This document shows, piece by piece, positions 12,798-23,798 of a stretch of DNA of 64,000 nt. Each line of letters opens with the position of its first letter. Position 1 is the stretch's first letter. The notes beneath the pieces are model-generated. The model made no database searches. It was not told the origin of the DNA and worked only from the letters and a program-made list of their open reading frames with translations. This DNA comes from Hygrophila difformis (taxonomy: Eukaryota; Streptophyta; Magnoliopsida; Lamiales; Acanthaceae), in assembly GCA_030278955.1 (NCBI GenBank), contig JAOANR010000013.1, positions 41,080,191 through 41,144,190 on the forward strand. Direction: 5' to 3'. Position numbers and translations under genes: made by a program.

Positions 12798-12825
12798 ATA
12801 TAATATATATATATATATATATATA
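12798..12825. repeat. (TA)n microsatellite
   Basis: Uninterrupted AT dinucleotide tract inside a very AT-rich stretch. Confidence 0.9.
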
Positions 12826-12987
12826 AAAGTACTCCTATTACACAGATTTCATACTGAAAACAGTGAAGTGTTGGGAGGGGTCAAAAGACTTTGCGTGGAG
12901 GCTTTTGTTGAGGATTTTCAGGACAAAGAAACGTCAAAATGTACAAACATTACTAGACTCTCCTTGTCCGTTCAAAAATACGAAGTA

Positions 12988-13471
12988 CTCCATCCGTCCT
13001 GCCAAAATTTGGCCACTATTTCTTTTTGGGGTGTCCCACAAAATTTGGCCACTTTCTATTTTAGGATAAATTAAAATAATATAACTTTGATTAGAATTTT
13101 AATTATTCTCAAATCATATTAAAAGTGTTCACTTTTACTATTTTGCACAAATTCCAATACACTTTTACTTTTCTACACAAAGTCCCTAGTATTTCTTCAA
13201 TTCTTAATATTTTAAAATTGGTAGAAATAAAAATTGTATAAAATATATACTATGAAACTACACGATTAGACGATTCTAACAAGATCACACTTAAATATTT
13301 TTCTCTAACTGTATCATTACATAATATTAAGTCAAAGTTAAACAATAAACAGTATCAAAATTCATTAGAATCTTAAACACAAAATGCCCTACACCACTTT
13401 AACTACTAAACCCCACTACCTAAATTACCGTGCCCAAAAGAAAGTAACCACATTTCGCGGGACGGAGGGAG
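12988..13471. mobile_element. Stowaway-like MITE, 484-bp family
   Basis: Ends CTCCATCCGTCCTGCC and CGCGGGACGGAGGGAG, TA duplications on both sides. Same family as 9182-9663, inserted the other way round. Contains the diverged core GACGATTCTAACAAGATC. Confidence 0.8.
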
Positions 13472-14014
13472 TATATATTTTATTATATTTTTTTAAAAAA
13501 TATTCTTTATTAAAATCATTTTAATATCAGCATAATGATTAATGCGCCTCCACTCAGACACGCTGCAAATAAAGGATGTTTTATGTAGGATTTTTTTTTT
13601 TGGGGAACCATTTATTTATTATTTTTTTCTGGAAATAATTACTAGTATGTGATATAGATATATTTGATTTTATTTCTCATATTTTTATATTTAAATAATA
13701 ATGATTGAAGGGTTTCATTCAATTATAGGAGTATATGTATATATAGATAAGGATATATAGTTATTAAATTATATTTTTTGTTTATTATATAGGATAGAGT
13801 GAAATTAAATGAAAAAATGATGGCTATAAAATATTAAAAATATAAAAATCAATATTATACCAAGAAATGCATCCAATACCATATGAATTAATTAAATTCT
13901 GAAACACCACGTAATATTATTATTTTCATGCGTTACGGATGACACCTTAAGAATTATGATATTACTTTTCTATTTGCCAAAATAATATACAATAGCGCTG
14001 CATTGAAGTATATG
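13472..14014. other. AT-rich intergenic DNA left of the retrotransposon
   Basis: Nothing recognised. The last five bases, ATATG at 14010-14014, are the left target-site duplication of the retrotransposon. Confidence 0.6.
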
Positions 14015-14616
14015 TGTTAACCGGGAATTTTTGATTGAACAATATTTGAAGAGAATTACAAAGATTACCAAGGGAATTATGAGAATCTAAACAAAGCTGT
14101 AAAGGAATGGAAATTTTGCAGGAATGTAAAAGCAGGAATTGAACTGCAGGAAAACAAATGCAGAAAAATGAAAGGAAATCCTCTGAGGATGGTTGTGTTG
14201 GGATGCCTCGTTCTCTGGAATGCTTCTCTCCTTTTATAGGAGGACTGACCCCAGACGCATGCAGGCGGCTTGACGCATGAGGCACGCGGGCGGCTGATTG
14301 ACAGGCCTCTTGACTTCTGCGACGGAGGCGGTGCACGCGAGGCTTCTGTGACTGGCGGCATACGGCGCACGCGAGGCTTCTGTGATTGGCGGCATACGGC
14401 GCAGGCGACTTCTGTGACAGGGCACGCGGCACGCGAGATGATGATTTGATTGACCGTTCCTTGGTTATTATCCGGATATATCTTAAATTGGCTCGAGCCA
14501 AGAAAAATAAATTGGCCCTTTTCTTTTCCGGATATATTTTCACGGATTGGGCCTCCGGATATATTTTCACGGACTGGGCCATGTAAAACTTGGATATAAG
14601 TTTTGTTGGGTTAACA
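14015..14616 (-). repeat. 3' LTR of the retrotransposon
   Basis: 602 bp. It contains three adjacent copies of a roughly 38-bp unit around GGCTTCTGTGAYTGGCGGC (14339-14425) and two copies of a 27-bp unit around GGATATATTTTCACGGA (14529-14573). A TATA box (CTATAAAAGG on the minus strand) is at 14231-14238. Open frames in it are not conserved genes. Confidence 0.95.
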
Positions 14617-14620
14617 GATG

Positions 14621-14628
14621 CCCCCCTC
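14621..14628 (-). other. polypurine tract
   Basis: The minus strand reads GAGGGGGG followed by CATC and then the 3' LTR, the expected place for plus-strand priming. The run is short but the only purine-rich stretch adjoining the LTR. Confidence 0.65.
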
Positions 14629-14726
14629 GCGCATTTTGTCTGATTAGTATTTTAAGACAAATTTGCGCGCTTAATTTTGGAATTTTCAGCCCAATTGGTC
14701 CGTTTAAAAACCCTAATTTCATGGCT

Positions 14727-14734
14727 TATAAAAA
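14727..14734 (+). promoter_or_regulatory. TATA box of the antisense gene
   Basis: TATAAAAA on the plus strand, about 110 bp inside the LTR. A CCAAT-containing stretch (CAGCCCAATTGG) lies some 35 bases upstream. A start near 14760 would give a leader of about 800 bases that has no ATG before 15558. Confidence 0.55.
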
Positions 14735-14929
14735 GCCACCACTTGTGATTAGGTTAAAATTTTTTGCCCATTTTTTCAAATTTCTCTTGTCTTTCTTGTC
14801 TGCTCCCTTTTTCTCCTCTTCTTCTTCTCATTAAGCCGTTCGCCGATCGTCTGTGTCTGTTGTCAGGGAGGCTGTTCAACTTGGTCGTGTTACGTCTTCG
14901 AGTGTGGAGTGTCAACAGCTGCCGACAGC

Positions 14930-15540
14930 TTGCGTCGCCGAGTTTCTGCATCGCCGCCGCCGCCAGCGTCTCTCGGGCCGTCGTCTGTTCTTCCGCGTCC
15001 GCTGCCAGGTCAATCGCCGCCAGGAGCTCCGGCCGCAAGCCTTGCAGCGCCGCCACCCCGGAGAGCCGCCAGCCCTTGCGAGCGCCGCCAACGCCTTGCG
15101 CCGCCAGCCCAGTCGCGAGCGCCGCCAGCCCTAGGAGCGCCGCCAACGCCTTGCGCCGCCAGGCCTGTGAGCGCCGCCAGCCCAGTCGCGATCGCCGCCA
15201 GCCTGGTCCGAGCCGCCAGCCTTGGAAAGCGCCGCCAACAGCCCCTTGCCGCCAGCCCAGGAAAGCGCCGCCACCAGCTCTCCAACGCGCCGCCAGGATC
15301 TTTGCGCCAAGCTCCAACGCGCCGCCAACTCCTACGTCAGCCGCCAGCGCCAGTCCGAACGCCGCTAGTCTGATCCGATCTCCGGCCGCCAGCGCATCTT
15401 CAAATCACTCTCCGCCCGCCAGCGCATCTCCGCCGCCAGCGCATCTCCGCCGCCAGCCTCTCTGGCCGCCAGCCTCTCCGGCCGCCAGTCTTCAGCCGCC
15501 GCCAGCTCCTTCATCCGCCGCCAGCTGCCTGCTTGTCGGG
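14930..15540. repeat. GCCGCCAGC low-complexity repeat array
   Basis: About 600 bases packed with more than 25 GCCGCC hexamers in irregular 12-30 base spacing, mostly as CGCCGCCAGCC. It lies in the predicted leader of the plus-strand gene. Open frames exist in several phases on both strands because the repeat lacks stops; none is taken as coding. The same GGCCGCCA word is abundant in exon 2 of that gene and in the gag repeat on the other strand. Confidence 0.85.
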
Positions 15541-15557
15541 TGTCGCCACTCGTGTCC

Positions 15558-18500
15558 ATGGATCAGGTTAGCTTTTTATTCTACTCTTGTTCTTTGTGTT
15601 GGCTAAGACTTGTAAACTCGAATGGCATGTCACGAGACTATGATTGTAGACTTTAAAGTCTGTGCCTCATCTGAATCGGCTTGTTTATGATCTTTGATAC
15701 CTCGATATGCTGCTAAATTGTTGGGACTTTGTATGATGTATAAGAGGCTAGACTTGGATATTAGTTGAATTTTGGAATCACATGCTGGGATTGTTCCTCT
15801 TTTTGCACTCTCAATTCATGCTAAGCTTGCTCGTTACCTTGAATGCATCCAACTCTCATGAATGGTCCTGAATTATATCCAACGTCACGTTTGTTTGATG
15901 CCACATAGGAGCTAATTCATCCCAAGTTTGATTCTTGACGAGCATGCTTCAATCGCCTTACATAGGGTTTTAGGACATGCCATGCTAGCTGCTTGTCTTA
16001 CCTTGGATTGCTGTAACCACAAGTCTCTTGATCTGTGTTTCCTTGTGTACTTTGATCCAAGTTTTGATGAGAACAATTCATGACATAGGTTTTAGAAACC
16101 TTTATCCTATCACACAGTATCCCATATCTGTTCTGAATCTGAAAATATAGGATTTAGCAAAAGAGGACACGCCGGCCACCACTCGCACCGGGCCGCCAAC
16201 ATCAGCTCGGACCGTCCGCAGGTCCAAGTTTTCTCCGGCCGCCAACTCTGCTTCCCGGCCGCCAGCTCCGACTCAGGCCGCCAGCTCCGAGCCGCCAGCC
16301 CCCTCTCTGGCCGCCAGCTCCAGGCCGCCAGCCTCCTCTCCGGCCGCCAGCGTTGGGCCGCCACCTTCACAGGGACAGGCCGCCATCCCCTTGCCAGGCT
16401 TTACTGCCTTGTCATCTGGTACTACGGCCTTTCAGGTTTGTTCTAATCTCTATGCCCGCTTGTATGTCCATCTCTTTGCCTGCTTGTGTGTTCACTCGAT
16501 TTGTTCACATTTGTAATAGGACATTGTGGCGAGGACTCCTCAGGCCACCATTCTGGGTACCCAGGCCGCCACTCCTATGCAGGTCGCCACTCATGCCGTG
16601 TCTCAGCCGCCATCCTCATCAGCTCGGGCTGCCGGGTCCTCTACTCAGGTTTGCCCAACTTACTTGGTGATATGTTAATTCGTCCTTCCTCGAATTTGCT
16701 TGATATTTGCTTGATATGTGTATCATAATAATGCAGATTGCTGAGGGACTACTCATTCCGGAGTCTGATGATGAGGCTTACGATTTTGACCGCCGGGAGT
16801 CCCAGCCTTTTTTACGTCCATTTCATCGCACGACTGCCCATGCAGATGGAGATGAGACCCGGGAGTTTCTATCTTGTATATGTCCGATTACTCAGGCTGC
16901 ATTTACTGGAGCCTTTGTTTCTCAGACGAGGTCTATCCGGTCTCATCAGTCTGGTACCACTGCTCCTAGATCTAAGAAGGCTAAGGCTTCCCGAACCGAA
17001 GAGAATGAGGATCAGAGTATTTTGGAAAAGTATGCTTCATGGGTTCGCCGGATGCAGAGGGGAGGACGCACAGCTGATTGGCGTAACTGGGGTATTGAGG
17101 ATGCCATTATTCTTTCTACTAGGCCAGTAGTGATAGATCACCGTCTCATCTATTATATCTTGGGCTTCTGGAACTCCAGTGTTAACGCCTTTCAGTTTCC
17201 TTGTGGTTTCGTGGGTCCCACGCTTCTTGATGTGATCATGATTACCGGACTCCGAGTGGATGGTTCAGAGTTGACGCAGTCGGCCTCTGATGATCGAGCT
17301 CTTGGTGAGTCTATTTGTCCTTCGGGCAAAGAGACTAAACAGTATTCGGCATTTATTGATAATAATATGACGTCCGAGAGTTCTCCTTGCACCTTGGATG
17401 AGCATGTGGCCTTTCTGTTGTTGTGGTTTAGCCGGTTTATTATCTGTTCGAGGGCTCGGACCGTCTTGCGTTCCGCTCTTCCTCTGGTACGGGCTATTAT
17501 GAGTGATCCTTCTCCGGCCACTGGTTCTTATTTTCTTGGCACCCTATTCAGTGGTATGGCCAAGATCTCTGGTATGCTGGCTAGTGGGCGAGATCCCACT
17601 AATTCGGCATGTGGGCCGTTATGGTTTCTGCAGCTCTGGATCCAGCTGTACTTTCCTCGGCTTTTTACTGGCGTGCCTCGTCCTGGTCCGCAGGATGTCG
17701 CAGATGGTGACCCGTTAGGCTTGATACTAGCTGCTACTTCGGTGAGGATTGGCAGGGATGGTCTTTTGCAGCGGGACAGTCTGGATATTATTCGATTTTT
17801 TCTGCACCACAGGCCTTCCTATCAGGACTTATACGTGTATGCCTCTATAGGATGGTTGCTGTCCCAGCTTGTGTGCAAGCCTGATCAGCCACGAGGTCTA
17901 CATGGAGAGTCCACCTGGAATGTGAGTATGAAGCCTCATATGCTTCTGAGTGGGCTAAAGAGGAGGGATCAGTATAATCCGATCGTGGCTGAGCCGTACT
18001 GCCCTCATTTGCTCGCTCGTCAGTTCGGTTGCCACCTCGGACTTCCTCGCAGTGTGAAGTGGCCGGTATCTTTTAGGAGTAAGAGGATGACGGTCGCTGA
18101 CATCCGGGCAGTAGTTGATTTCTCGTCCCGTCTGACGTTATCTAGCTATCTTCCATTCACTCCGAACGGGACGCTTGCTGCTGGCTTTATGGCATGGTGG
18201 ACGCCCTATATCACCTCCATCTTGCCATCCTATGCGCAGATTACGTCTCGTTTTGGGGACGTGCGGCGAGTTAAGCAGCCTAGCGTTCATAGTGCCGCTG
18301 TTCAGTCGGCAGCTACTCTTGTTTCTAGTCGCACCCCGAAGTCAAAAGCTGTTGCGGTTTCCTCATCTCGCAAACGCCGAAGAGGTATGTCTCATTTGTT
18401 AACATGTTTCTCATACACTGTCTCTTGGTCTTTTAATATTTCTCTTTTCTTCAGCTGCTGACCATGACAGTGAGGATGATGAGGGCGATGCCTCAGATGA

Positions 18501-20245
18501 CCAACCTGAGGAGGAGCCTGCGAGCTCTGGGGAGTCTACTGATGAGGATTACACTGCTCATTCTGATGAGGATGAGACTTCCGTTTCTAGTGAGGAGGAG
18601 TCGAGTTCAGGTGATGGCGATGAGGATCCTGTAGATGATGATGGTGATCCTATGGTGGCGGATCATGCTGAGGATAGTGTCGCCGGGGATGACAGCTATA
18701 TGGCGGACCTTCACGAGGCGACGACTATCGTTGATCAGCATATGAGCAGTGTTATCGCTAGGAATGAGTCATATGATGATATGTTGGCTCGCGCTGACTA
18801 TATCATCCTCCACGGGGATGATCCCAGGTACGAGACCAAGGCCATAGTGACGGATGCTACTCATCATGCTTCCATTGATCAGGTAACTTTTGCCACTTTG
18901 GACTCTTTTGTTCAATTCTTATTTTAGCTAAACCTCAACATCTTTCCTTCCTGCTTAGGATCCATCCTCTTCTCATGCTGGTGACCATGTTTCTACGGTT
19001 GGCTCCGTTACTCCCGAGTTGACTTCCCAGGTACACTTTTAATTACGTCCTCATTTTCTTTTGCCTCTTACTATTATGCAAAATGATTCTGAGGACATCT
19101 ACCCTCTAGACCCCTGGAGACCGGATAGGTTCTTCTCTTACCACTCAGGCGGCAGATTGCGCCTCCATGATTAGCACTGCTGATCCTTTGGCGACATCTC
19201 AGGTACCCTTTAGTTGTTTTCTCTTGTTCTTATCCCTCAGGATACGTTCTAAGCGTTGATTTCCTCTAGACTCCTATGGATCAGGCGGGTGTTGATGCTT
19301 CAGTCGACTTGACTACACCGCCTACTCAGACAGACCACTCTGTGACTGACATTTCAGCTCTCTCAGCTGATTTGACTGCACCACCTCCTCAGGTATATTT
19401 CTTTTCATCTCCTGTCATAATAAAACTTTGGTAGTATTCTTGACATAGCTTGCCTCCAGGTACCTAAGGACCTTCCTCCAGGCCTTGTGGCCTCTCTTCC
19501 AGACTCGGGCACTCGTGCTGCCATAGCCCCATCATGTGAGGCGTTTGACCGTCTCTTTTCCACCCAGATCGGTCCACTATCAGCCGAGGTGGTCTCAGGA
19601 CTCTATGACATCCTTGGTGATGTTAGCTCAGTCCCTGCCTTTATTGAGGACGCCGGCTTTTTGGACTTTTCGGAGCTCATTTCTGATTTGTCCCTCGCTT
19701 ATCCTCTCTATAGCAGTACGGCAGATCAGTCTGCTCAGGACTTGACATTTATTGATGATCTCGAGGCGCGGCACCGCGAGATTCGTTCCCAGCTAGAGGT
19801 TGTACTTCCCCAGCATGATCAGGCTTCTATGGTCCTTAGGAGTGAGGAGAGTAGACAGTCACAGTTAAAGAGTACTGTTGCCCAGGCCAAGCGCGAGATA
19901 GAGAAACAGAGAGAAGTTATTGCGGAGGCGGAGCGTATTATCATAGAGCAGAGCTGCATCGCAGATGGAGCTACCGTTGAGCTTGTTATACTTGAGGCTG
20001 AGCTGCTCAAGTTGTCTGATCGAGTTACCGCTTTGCGCGCTGATCGTGATCGCTTAGCTGCAGATGATCGTGACTTATCAGTTGAGTTATCGAGAGTCCG
20101 TCGACCTCTTCTATCAGCTCGTGCCCGAGCTTCTGCCGCAGCACTTCGTCGCCTTACAGATTCCTTTGAGCGTGCCCGTGATCAGTGGGCCGTCATGCGT
20201 CGTCGCCTTCTAGGTGATGAGACGCCTCCTTCCCCGAGTAGTTAG
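15558..20245 (+). CDS. antisense nine-exon plant-mobile-domain / coiled-coil gene
   Basis: Exons: 15558-15566, 16151-16435, 16520-16648, 16737-18384, 18455-18882, 18959-19030, 19110-19202, 19270-19392 and 19460-20245. Every junction is GT-AG, seven of eight introns are phase 0 and one (after exon 4) is phase 1. The joined frame is open for 1190 residues. Exon 2 is Pro/Ala-rich. Exon 4 (residues 142-691) holds a region resembling the plant mobile domain (PMD, MAIN/MAIL1 family): WGIEDAIILSTR, a hydrophobic stretch ending FWNSSVNAFQFPCG, then TLLDVIMITGLRVDG. Exon 5 is very acidic; exon 9 ends in a heptad-rich coiled coil (about 1030-1150). The domain type is known in plants and in transposable elements, and antisense extra frames are known in Tat elements. 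Its function here is unknown. The initiator ATG at 15558 is the first after the predicted transcription start. Confidence 0.8.
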
Positions 20246-20396
20246 CACTGCTTTTACTTTTGTGATTTTTATTCAGTACTCTATTTAGTGTCAGCTCATC
20301 GACCTTGTGATGAGCACTTCATTACTCATGTTCGCTTTTTTTTGCTATTTCTCTGGCCAATTATGTGACTGGCCACTTATGATGCACTTATGCTGC

Positions 20397-23300
20397 TTAT
20401 TCTGACTCCCAGACTGATGGATAGAACATTTTGAGATATTTTGCATTTATACTCTGTTTGTGTTCTTGACCATCGATGTCCATTAACTTGTATGCACCAT
20501 TGAGTAATCTTTGAGTTACAATGAATGGTCCTTCCCAATTTGGGGACCACTTCCCTGTTTCATTAGCATGTACTCCTAACGGTAGGATCACCTTCCACAC
20601 TAAATCCCCTTCGCTGAAGGTCTTGCTTCGAACCTTCTTATCATAATGCTTTGCCATTCTAGTTTTTTGACGACGGATGTTTTCCAAAGCCATGAGCTTA
20701 TCACCATCAGCTGCTTCTAACTCTTGCAACATGGCTTCATCATATTTAGATAAGTCTAAGTGATGCTGCTGAGCCACCCTTAGAGAAGGAACTGTTATTT
20801 CCAAAGGCAAAACAGCGTCATGACCATATGTCAAGTAGTATGGCGTAAACCCTGTAGCTGTAGATTTAGAGTTTCTGTAAGCCCAAAGAACCTCTAATAA
20901 GGTCTCATGCCATTTCCTAGGTTTTTCGCCTACCGCCTTTTTGATCATACTTATTAAGATCTTATTGGTGGCTTCAGCTTGACCATTTGCTTGGGGATAG
21001 TATGGAGTAGAATGATAGATGCGGATCCCAAACTGCTTGGCAAAAGCTATAAACTTTTCACCAGTGAATACTGTACCTTGATCGGCAGTAATTGTTTGGG
21101 GAATCCCAAATCGATGTATGAGCTCAGTCACGAACCTAATTACATCGCTTTGGTAGATCTTCTTCATTGGCCATGCTTCTACCCATTTGGTGAAGTAATC
21201 AGTGGCCACTAGTATGAATGCATGGTTTTTGGATGACGGTGGATGAATTTTTCCAATGATGTCCATCCCCCAGCCACGGAATGGCCAAGGCTTAATGACC
21301 GTGTGTAATTCTTCTGCCGGTACCCTTTGAATTGGGCCGTGCTTTTGGCAAGCCTCACACCCGCGAGCATACGTGATACAGTCCTCCATGATGGTTGGCC
21401 AGAAGTATCCATGACGGTGGATGCTCCATCTCATGCTCGGCCCTGCCCGATGAGAGCCGCATATCCCCTCATGGACTTCTCCCATTACCAACTTAGCATC
21501 CTTGGGGCCTATACACTTGAGCAATAATCCATCAACCGCCCTTCGGAATAGTTCGCCATTGATCAGTACGTACCGCAGAGCTTTTACTTTTAGCGAGTTA
21601 TCTCCCCCAGATGACGGGTTCTCGAGGTACTGTATGATCTCGGTCCTCCAATCACCATTCTCTTGTTGGTCCTCTGGTTTACTTGTGATGGCGGCAATGT
21701 GTGGTGCCCCCCTAGGGCGACAAGACTGCCAGCCTGAAGCAAGTTGCGCAGCCTCGTTGGCTTCTTGATTTTGGCTTCTGGGCACATGTGTGATGGTAGC
21801 GTCCGAAAACTTGCTCAATAATTCTAGTGCTGTCTCATAGCACTTAATCAATCTGGGACTCTTGCATTCATATTCTCCGGTTAACTGCTTCAGGATGACT
21901 TGGGAGTCTCCAAAAATTGTAATTGATTTCGCACCTTTAAGCAATGCAGTTTCGAGGCCAAATATCAAAGCTTCGTATTCTGCTTGATTGTTGGTGGTGC
22001 CAGGCTCTAACTCCCGAGCAAGCTTCCAATGTTCCCCAAGAGGACTAGTGATTGTAATACCGGCCCCCGAGCCGCTGCTTGCACAAGATCCATCAAAGGT
22101 TAACTCCCAAGGTTCGAATCCTATAAAGGAAGCTTCTCTGGGATCTTCCGACAGAACCAACGAAGGGTGTTGAGCTAAGAAATCAGCTAAAGCTTGTCCC
22201 TTGACTGCCTTTTGAGGAACATGTACAAGGGTAAAAGGACTGATCTTCATAGCCCACTTAGCTTGTCTACCCTTCAATGCTGGTTTGTGCAAAAGGGTTT
22301 TCACCAAGTCAAAGGGAGCCACTACATGGATTGTTCTTGGTAGCATGTAGTGTTCTAACTTGTTGCAGGAGTATACTAGGGCGTAGCACAACTTTTCTAA
22401 TGCAGTATATCTTACCTCTGGCCCTTGTAGAGTCTTGCTAAGGTAATAGATAGCCCTCTCTTTGCCGCCTTCATCGTCCTGTGCAAGCAAGCACCCGATA
22501 GACTCTTCAGCGGCCGATACATATAGTTTCAAAGGTATTCCAGGTTTTGGCGGCACTAATACTGGAGGATTGACCAATGCTCTTTTTATTTCTTCGAAGG
22601 CTGCCTGATGCTCAGTCGTCCAGAGAAACTTCTCGTTCTTTTTTCCTTTAAGCAAGGTAGTGAACGCTTTCATTTTGCCGGCATCATTGGCAATAAATCT
22701 CCTTAGGAAATTGATTTTGCCCATCAATGACTGCAGTTCTTTGAGATTGGTTGGTGCACGAGCCTCCATAATGGCCTTAGCTTTGTTCTGGTCTACCTCA
22801 ATGCCCCTCTCATGCACCAAGAAACCTAGGAAGTTCCCTGCGGCCACTCCAAAGGCACACTTAGCTGGATTAATTTTCAATCCATGTTGTCTCATTCGGA
22901 TGAAGGCACCTTCCAGGTGAGCCAAGTGTTGGCCAAATTCACATGATTTTACCACTATATCATCAATGTACACTTCAAGTGTGTGACCGATTAAATCATG
23001 AAAAATCATGTTCATGGCCCTTTGGTATGTTGCTCCCGCGTTTTTTAATCCAAAGGGCATGACTACCCATTCAAAGATGCCAACTGGTCCTGGGCAACGA
23101 AAAGCTGTTTTGTGTACATCATTTTCAGAAATGAAGATTTGATTGTATCCAGAATAACCATCCATTAGTGATAAAAACTTGTGGCCAGCGGCCGCATCAA
23201 CAAGCATATCGGCCATGGGCATCACATATTCATCCTTGGGTGTTGCCAAGTTTAAATTTCTAAAGTCTATACAGACTCTTAATTGACCGTTCTTTTTTAT

Positions 23301-23798
23301 AACAGGTACAATATTTGCAAGCCATTCCACATAACGACAAGTTCTAATGTAGCCTGCTTTAAGAAGTTTCTCGATTTCGGTCTTTATTTTTGGGATGGTG
23401 TCTGGGTCGAACCGTCTTGGCGGCTGCTTATGAGGTCTGAATTCTGGGTGCGTTGGCAGTTTATGTTCCACTAGCTCCCTTGATAGTCCTGGCATATCTG
23501 TGTATTGCCACGCGAAACAATCCTTATACTTATGAATCAACTCCACTAGCTGGCGTCGCTTTTCATCCGATAATGATGCACTGATCTTGGTCACCTTTGG
23601 TTCCGCCTCTGTCCCGAGGTTGATGTCTACAAGTGGTTCATTGGCTTCCGGACTAGGCAACGTCCGCTTTACGGGAGATGGCCACTCAGATGGCCGAATG
23701 TCAATTGGGTTTTTGGACTTGATTTCGGCACCCATCATTATTTCAGTGTTGGCGAGCCGCTGCAACAAGTCTTTGTAAATGTTGTAGCTGCTCGTCAT
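20397..23798 (-). CDS. retrotransposon Pol: RT, RNase H, integrase
   Basis: An open frame of 1133 residues. Reverse transcriptase motifs are RVCIDFRNLN (about 172), DGYSGYNQI, PFGLKNAGATYQRAMN and the catalytic YIDDIVVKS (about 275). After the original RNase H-like region comes a second, archaeal-type RNase H starting LTFDGSCASSG (about 566) with NNQAEYEALIFGL and FGDSQVI. Its last motif reads QEANEAAQLASG, with Asn where many RNases H have Asp. Integrase follows: an HHCC zinc finger (H...H...CEAC, about 780-825) and the DDE core in VATDYFTKW, TADQGTVF and NGQAEATNK. A duplicated RNase H is typical of the Tat lineage. No stop or frameshift is visible. Its 3' end faces the 3' end of the plus-strand gene, 151 bp apart. 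Confidence 0.95.
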   Translation of the reverse strand: MTSSYNIYKDLLQRLANTEIMMGAEIKSKNPIDIRPSEWPSPVKRTLPSPEANEPLVDINLGTEAEPKVTKISASLSDEKRRQLVELIHKYKDCFAWQYTDMPGLSRELVEHKLPTHPEFRPHKQPPRRFDPDTIPKIKTEIEKLLKAGYIRTCRYVEWLANIVPVIKKNGQLRVCIDFRNLNLATPKDEYVMPMADMLVDAAAGHKFLSLMDGYSGYNQIFISENDVHKTAFRCPGPVGIFEWVVMPFGLKNAGATYQRAMNMIFHDLIGHTLEVYIDDIVVKSCEFGQHLAHLEGAFIRMRQHGLKINPAKCAFGVAAGNFLGFLVHERGIEVDQNKAKAIMEARAPTNLKELQSLMGKINFLRRFIANDAGKMKAFTTLLKGKKNEKFLWTTEHQAAFEEIKRALVNPPVLVPPKPGIPLKLYVSAAEESIGCLLAQDDEGGKERAIYYLSKTLQGPEVRYTALEKLCYALVYSCNKLEHYMLPRTIHVVAPFDLVKTLLHKPALKGRQAKWAMKISPFTLVHVPQKAVKGQALADFLAQHPSLVLSEDPREASFIGFEPWELTFDGSCASSGSGAGITITSPLGEHWKLARELEPGTTNNQAEYEALIFGLETALLKGAKSITIFGDSQVILKQLTGEYECKSPRLIKCYETALELLSKFSDATITHVPRSQNQEANEAAQLASGWQSCRPRGAPHIAAITSKPEDQQENGDWRTEIIQYLENPSSGGDNSLKVKALRYVLINGELFRRAVDGLLLKCIGPKDAKLVMGEVHEGICGSHRAGPSMRWSIHRHGYFWPTIMEDCITYARGCEACQKHGPIQRVPAEELHTVIKPWPFRGWGMDIIGKIHPPSSKNHAFILVATDYFTKWVEAWPMKKIYQSDVIRFVTELIHRFGIPQTITADQGTVFTGEKFIAFAKQFGIRIYHSTPYYPQANGQAEATNKILISMIKKAVGEKPRKWHETLLEVLWAYRNSKSTATGFTPYYLTYGHDAVLPLEITVPSLRVAQQHHLDLSKYDEAMLQELEAADGDKLMALENIRRQKTRMAKHYDKKVRSKTFSEGDLVWKVILPLGVHANETGKWSPNWEGPFIVTQRLLNGAYKLMDIDGQEHKQSINAKYLKMFYPSVWESE

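Noticed and set aside
14339..14425. A CRISPR-like array of 38-base repeats
   Set aside because: Units are contiguous with no spacers, in an LTR of a eukaryotic element.
13962..14582. A 206-codon open frame across the LTR
   Set aside because: It is identical in both LTRs because the LTRs are identical, crosses the TATA box and carries no domain; a shadow of repeat sequence.
14754..15317. A 187-codon minus-strand open frame in the same region
   Set aside because: It is the mirror of the same repeat (Gly/Trp/Arg-Ala-rich), begins at no credible start and lies outside the gag-pol order.
14764..15606. A 280-codon plus-strand open frame in the GCCGCC repeat
   Set aside because: Its splice phase at the CAG|GTTAGC donor does not join to exon 2 without a stop, it has no ATG start, and other frames on both strands are equally open, as expected of a stop-free repeat.
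16707..16736. Upstream extension of the long exon 4 frame of the antisense gene
   Set aside because: The ATAATGCAG acceptor at 16736 fits the phase from exon 3, and the extension begins at a TTG inside the intron.
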